Positions 60,512 through 64,000 of a DNA stretch of 64,000 nt are shown in pieces. The stretch spans positions 594,775 through 658,774 of the forward strand of contig NZ_SESI01000002.1 of the NCBI RefSeq assembly GCF_006861655.1, in the 5' to 3' direction. A program made the translations under genes and the position numbers. The DNA comes from Halonotius roseus (GTDB taxonomy: Archaea; Halobacteriota; Halobacteria; Halobacteriales; Haloferacaceae). Within the stretch, counting starts at the first letter, position 1. Every line of letters begins with the position of its first letter. Under the pieces are notes generated by a model that saw only the letters and a list, made by a program, of their open reading frames with translations, did no database searches and had not been told where the DNA came from.

Positions 60512-62239
60512 CTACCGCTGGAGCTGGCGCAGCTTGCGGCTCAGATCCTCGACGGCAGCGCGCTGTTCGTCGGTGGCGTCAACGATCTCCTCGGTGGCGT
60601 CCTCGGTGTCGGCCGAGCGATCCCGCACTGTCTCCAGGGTCGCGGTCAGCTCCTCGACGGTTGCGGCCTGTTCGTCGGTCGCCCGTGAGACCTCCGCGAT
60701 CCCGTTGGCCGCCTGGTCGATCGAGTCGGCGATCTCCTCGAAGGCATCGAGCACGTCGGCGATCTGCTCGCCGGCATGGCCGATCTGCTCGTGGGATTCG
60801 GTCGCCGAAGCGACCGTCTCGTCGGTCTGTTCGTGGAGTCGGTTGATGCTGTCGGCGATCTCCTCGGTGTGGGTCTGGGTTTTGTCGGCGAGATTTTTGA
60901 CCTCCTCGGCGACGACCGCGAACCCGTCGCCCTCCTCGCCGGCGCGGGCGGCCTCGATGTTGGCGTTGAGCGCGAGGATGTTGGTCTGTTCGGCGATGTC
61001 GTCGATGACCTCGACGACCGCCTCGATGTCGTCCATCTGTTCGCCGAGGGCGGTGACCTGCTCGACGAGTTCGTCGCCGATCTCGACGACCTCGTCGGTC
61101 GCGTCCTTCGCGCCCTCACTTGCTTCCAGCCCGTTTTCGGCGGCGTCGCGGGCTTCCTCGGCGGCGGTGTCGACCTCCTCGGCCGTCGAGGCGACCTCCT
61201 CCATGCTCGCCGAGAACGACTGCATCTCGTCGACGCTCTCATCGAGCAGCTCACTCTGTTCGGCGACGTTGGTTGCGATGTCGTCGGCCGCCGTGTCGGC
61301 GGCTTCGATATAGTCGTCAAGCTGGCGGGTCTGGCGTTCGATCCCGCCGGCCATCGATTCGAGCTGCTCGATCGCCGCGTTCAGCTCGCTCGCAACGTCG
61401 CCCAGCCCGTCGGCAAGCGCGTCGGTGTCGGCCGGCGGGTCGGCGCGCACACCGAGGTTGCCGGTGGCAAGCCCCGACAGCGTCGACCGGAGTTCGGTGA
61501 CGAGCTCCTCGGTTGCCTGCTGGCGGTGCTGCTCGGCGGTTCGATCCGTGATGATCTGGATGACACCGGCGACCTCGTCGTCGGCACCGAACAGCGGCCG
61601 GGCGGTCGTCTCGATGTGAGCGGTGTCGTCGCCGGTGATCGTCCCGCTGTCCCGGTACAGGAACCGGTCGCGGTCGTCGAGGTCGACCCCGAACTCGCTG
61701 TCGGCGTTGGTCGGTTCGGCCGCCACCATCTCGGCGAGTGTCACCTCGGCGGTATCGATCGTCAGCTCGTCGGCGACCGTCTCGGCGTCGAGATCGTCCG
61801 CATCGAGCTGCTCGGTCAGCGGGTCGTTCCACGCCGACAGCTCGCCGCCGGCGTCGAGCATGAACGCCGGTCGATCGAGGCTGTTGAGAAGGGTGGTGTG
61901 ATCGAAGTCGATGGCGGCTGGCGACGTATCGGCGGTTGACTGGTCGTCATCGGCAGCCGACTGTTCATCGACAGCAGCCGACCCTTCGTCGTCATCGACG
62001 GGATCGATCGTCGGGCCGTCAGTCTCGGCGGTGTCGACCTCGTCGGCCGCCGAGCCGGCGGTGTCGGCCTGTTGGGTTCCCGCCGCATCAGGGTCATCGG
62101 CGATCGTTACCCCGCCGTCAGGAACCGATCGCGGTGAGACATCGGTGTTGGAATCGTCTGAGCGTGGGCTATCGCCGGGGAGTCGCGCGATTAACGCGGC
62201 CCAAACCGACCGACAAACGCGTCGAAAGGGGAGCGTCAT
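60512..62239 (-). CDS. Soluble Htr transducer with PAS and HAMP
   Basis: 576 residues. An acidic N-terminus (~20-115) leads to a PAS-type sensor (~120-240; RPAFMLDAGGELSAWND to AGVIQIITDRTAEQ), then a HAMP-like segment (RSTLSGLATGNLGVRADPP with a paired helix), and a long coiled-coil signalling domain: [18 protein letters not shown] and AEEVKNLADKTQTHTEEI are the hairpin-tip motifs that bind CheA/CheW. No true membrane helix is present; the first 20 residues (LPFRRVCRSVWAALIARLPG) could lie on the membrane surface. Ligand unknown. Confidence 0.9.
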   Translation of the reverse strand: MTLPFRRVCRSVWAALIARLPGDSPRSDDSNTDVSPRSVPDGGVTIADDPDAAGTQQADTAGSAADEVDTAETDGPTIDPVDDDEGSAAVDEQSAADDDQSTADTSPAAIDFDHTTLLNSLDRPAFMLDAGGELSAWNDPLTEQLDADDLDAETVADELTIDTAEVTLAEMVAAEPTNADSEFGVDLDDRDRFLYRDSGTITGDDTAHIETTARPLFGADDEVAGVIQIITDRTAEQHRQQATEELVTELRSTLSGLATGNLGVRADPPADTDALADGLGDVASELNAAIEQLESMAGGIERQTRQLDDYIEAADTAADDIATNVAEQSELLDESVDEMQSFSASMEEVASTAEEVDTAAEEARDAAENGLEASEGAKDATDEVVEIGDELVEQVTALGEQMDDIEAVVEVIDDIAEQTNILALNANIEAARAGEEGDGFAVVAEEVKNLADKTQTHTEEIADSINRLHEQTDETVASATESHEQIGHAGEQIADVLDAFEEIADSIDQAANGIAEVSRATDEQAATVEELTATLETVRDRSADTEDATEEIVDATDEQRAAVEDLSRKLRQLQR

Positions 62240-62300
62240 AACATCATTATATTCTGTTACACAAATCAATCTTTCTCCCGCCGCTTTCGACGCTGAAACC

Positions 62301-62401
62301 GTTCACTCGGCCGGCGATCACCTCCTGTTTAATCAGCCGTGATCATTCCACGTTCACTCGGCCGGCGATCACGTCACGTTCAATTGGCCGGCGACCGTAT
62401 C
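62301..62401 (+). repeat. Four 25-26-bp tandem units upstream of uvrC
   Basis: Units: 62301-62326, 62327-62351 (diverged), 62352-62377 and 62378-62401. Each starts GTT(C/T)A and contains a GGCCGGCGATCAC-like core. There are no spacers and no partner cas genes. The array ends 8 bp before the uvrC start and may affect its promoter. Confidence 0.75.
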
Positions 62402-62408
62402 GCTGGTG

Positions 62409-64000
62409 ATGGAGGTCGACACGCTGCGAGCGCGGGTCGCCGAGCTGCCGACCGAGCCCGGCGTCTACCAGTTTCAGGCCGGCGACCGGGTGTTGTACGT
62501 CGGCAAGGCCGTCGACCTGCGCTCGCGGGTGCGATCGTACGCCGACCCACGCAGCGACCGCATCGCCCGGATGGTCGCCCGCGCCGAATCGCTTGAGGTC
62601 GCGGTCACCGACACCGAAACCCAGGCCCTCCTGCTGGAAGCGAATCTGATCAAACGCCACCAGCCACGGTACAACGTCCGCCTGAAAGACGACAAATCCT
62701 ACCCGCTGGTGCAGCTCACCGACCACGAAGCCCCCCGAATCGAGATCACCCGCGACCCCGATGACGCCGCGACCGTCTTCGGCCCGTTCACCGACAAGGG
62801 CCGACTGGAGACGGTCGTCAAGGCGATCCGAGAGGTCTACGGCCTGCGCGGCTGTTCGGAACACAAGTATCAGGGCCGGGAGCGACCCTGTCTCGACTAC
62901 GAGATGGGGCTGTGTTCGGCCCCCTGTACCGGCGAGATCGACACCGAACACTACCGCGAGGATGTCGAGGCAGCGATCCGGTTTTTCGAGGGCGAAACCG
63001 GTGTGCTGGCCGATCCGCTCCGCCAAGAGATGGAGGCCGCCGCCCAGGAGCAGGCCTTCGAGCGCGCGGCGAACCTCCGCGACCAGCTCGACACCGTCGA
63101 GACGATCCACGACGACAGCGAGCGAGCGGTCGCCGGCGGCGATGCGGCGGGTGGGGGCGGCAGCGAGGCGGTCGCGGACGTGCTGGGCGTCGCCGTCGAC
63201 GGCGACGAGGCGACGGTCGCCCGGCTTCGCAGCGAGCGCGGACAGCTCGTCGATCGCTCACGGCACAGTCTCGACGCCCCCGACGAAGCCGACGGCGGCG
63301 ACCGCGTGGCCGCGTTGCTGTCGGCGTTTCTCCCGCAGTATTACGCCGAACGCCAGCTTCCGGATGCGATCCTCCTCTCGGAGCGACCAGCCGACGACGA
63401 CGTGCTCGACTGGCTGGAGAGCGAAGGGGTCGCGGTTCGCGTCCCGGGAGCCGGCCGGGAGGCGACGCTCGTCGAGCTCGCGCTGAAAAACGCCCGCCAG
63501 GGGCCGGTCGATGGCGACCCGCTGGCTGTGCTCGGCGAGTCCCTCGGGATCGACCGCCCGCGCCGGATCGAGGGGTTCGACGTGAGCCACAGCCAGGGCA
63601 AAGCGGTCGTCGGCAGCAACGTCTGCTTCGTCGACGGGGCGGCCGAGACAGCCGACTACCGCCGGAAAAAGCTCACCGACCGCAACGACGATTACGCCAA
63701 CATGCGGGAGTTAATCGAGTGGCGAACCGAACGCGCCCTAGAAGGCCGTGACGACCGCCCCGACCCGGATCTCCTCCTCGTCGACGGCGGCGAGGGCCAA
63801 CTCGGCGCGGCGATGGACGCCCTCGACAAGACGGGGTGGGACGTGCCGGTCGTCGCGCTGGCGAAGGATGAGGAGTTGGTGATCACGCCCGACCGCGTCT
63901 TCGACTGGCCGAGCGACGCCGACCACCTCCACGTCTGTCAGCGCGTCCGCGATGAGGCCCACCGGTTTGCCGTCCAGTACCACCAACAGCTCCGGGATGA
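62409..64000 (+). CDS. uvrC: UvrC, excinuclease subunit (cut by the window edge)
   Basis: The nuclease subunit that cuts on both sides of a lesion. The first ~530 residues are here. GIY-YIG domain: [22 protein letters not shown] with the Arg of RSRVRSY; a Cys cluster near residue 140-175 ([23 protein letters not shown]); the UVR motif [15 protein letters not shown]; then the RNase H-like domain beginning [17 protein letters not shown], and [12 protein letters not shown]. The reading frame stays open to base 64000; the HhH end is missing. ATG 62409 is preceded by the in-frame GTG 62406. Confidence 0.96.
   Translation, partial: MEVDTLRARVAELPTEPGVYQFQAGDRVLYVGKAVDLRSRVRSYADPRSDRIARMVARAESLEVAVTDTETQALLLEANLIKRHQPRYNVRLKDDKSYPLVQLTDHEAPRIEITRDPDDAATVFGPFTDKGRLETVVKAIREVYGLRGCSEHKYQGRERPCLDYEMGLCSAPCTGEIDTEHYREDVEAAIRFFEGETGVLADPLRQEMEAAAQEQAFERAANLRDQLDTVETIHDDSERAVAGGDAAGGGGSEAVADVLGVAVDGDEATVARLRSERGQLVDRSRHSLDAPDEADGGDRVAALLSAFLPQYYAERQLPDAILLSERPADDDVLDWLESEGVAVRVPGAGREATLVELALKNARQGPVDGDPLAVLGESLGIDRPRRIEGFDVSHSQGKAVVGSNVCFVDGAAETADYRRKKLTDRNDDYANMRELIEWRTERALEGRDDRPDPDLLLVDGGEGQLGAAMDALDKTGWDVPVVALAKDEELVITPDRVFDWPSDADHLHVCQRVRDEAHRFAVQYHQQLRD

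Noticed and set aside
62301-62401. CRISPR array
   Set aside because: Units of 25-26 bp are directly adjacent with no spacers, only four copies, and no cas genes in the window.

Overview
The window is chromosomal DNA of a haloarchaeon (class Halobacteria); I do not assign a genus. The evidence is high GC, very acidic proteins with Asp/Glu-rich linkers, archaeal-only genes (DnaG-type TOPRIM protein, Hef, Pus10, TrmY, CheF, cis-prenyltransferases, HMG-CoA synthase), a haloarchaeal 2Fe-2S ferredoxin, and promoters with a TATA-like box about 28 nt before the start codon. There is no rRNA, no intact transposase and no CRISPR array. One tRNA is seen, tRNA-Pro(CGG).

Layout. 0-7.3 kb: chemotaxis block cheB-cheA-cheR-HEAT protein-cheF, with a second cheF convergent. 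7.5-13.3 kb: ferredoxin, a ribbon-helix-helix/PIN-like pair, a minus-strand run HIT-TatD-DUF2150-like-HMG-CoA synthase, and a VapBC pair with a palindromic operator. 13.3-21 kb: methionine aminopeptidase, isocitrate dehydrogenase, two cis-prenyltransferase-like genes, DUF92, GNAT and DnaG. 21-28 kb: an AT-richer gap, a DUF3311/sodium symporter pair, hypothetical proteins and photolyase. 28-29.2 kb: an accessory spot beside tRNA-Pro holding a winged-helix/MazF-like toxin-antitoxin pair between imperfect 46-bp direct repeats. 29.2-43 kb: TrmY, HemAT aerotaxis receptor, ABC exporter, PAS kinase, Pus10, RNase HII, SecDF, SerB and Blh retinal-forming enzyme. 43-47.3 kb: Hef and a p27-autoantigen-like protein between two inverted copies of a structured repeat. 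47.3-64 kb: malate dehydrogenase, methyltransferase, AI-2E-type exporter, SpoIIM-domain protein, UvrB, SPFH protein, LigT-like protein, cytochrome P450, an AT-rich patch with a large membrane protein, a soluble Htr transducer and the start of UvrC.

How the genes fit together. CheA/B/R and CheF, HemAT and the PAS-HAMP transducer belong to one taxis network that CheF passes on to the archaellum. UvrB, UvrC, photolyase and Hef are four repair functions. Pus10 makes the pseudouridine-54 that TrmY methylates. HMG-CoA synthase, the two cis-prenyltransferase-like proteins, DUF92 and Blh all belong to isoprenoid metabolism. Three toxin-antitoxin pairs and one lone AbrB-type protein mark the more mobile spots.

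The least explained signals are the paired structured repeats around hef with a compensatory base change, the repeat-flanked toxin-antitoxin pair at the tRNA, the catalytically dead-looking cis-prenyltransferase paralogue beside the intact one, and several short tandem-repeat tracts of 20-26 bp, two of which begin exactly at a stop codon.
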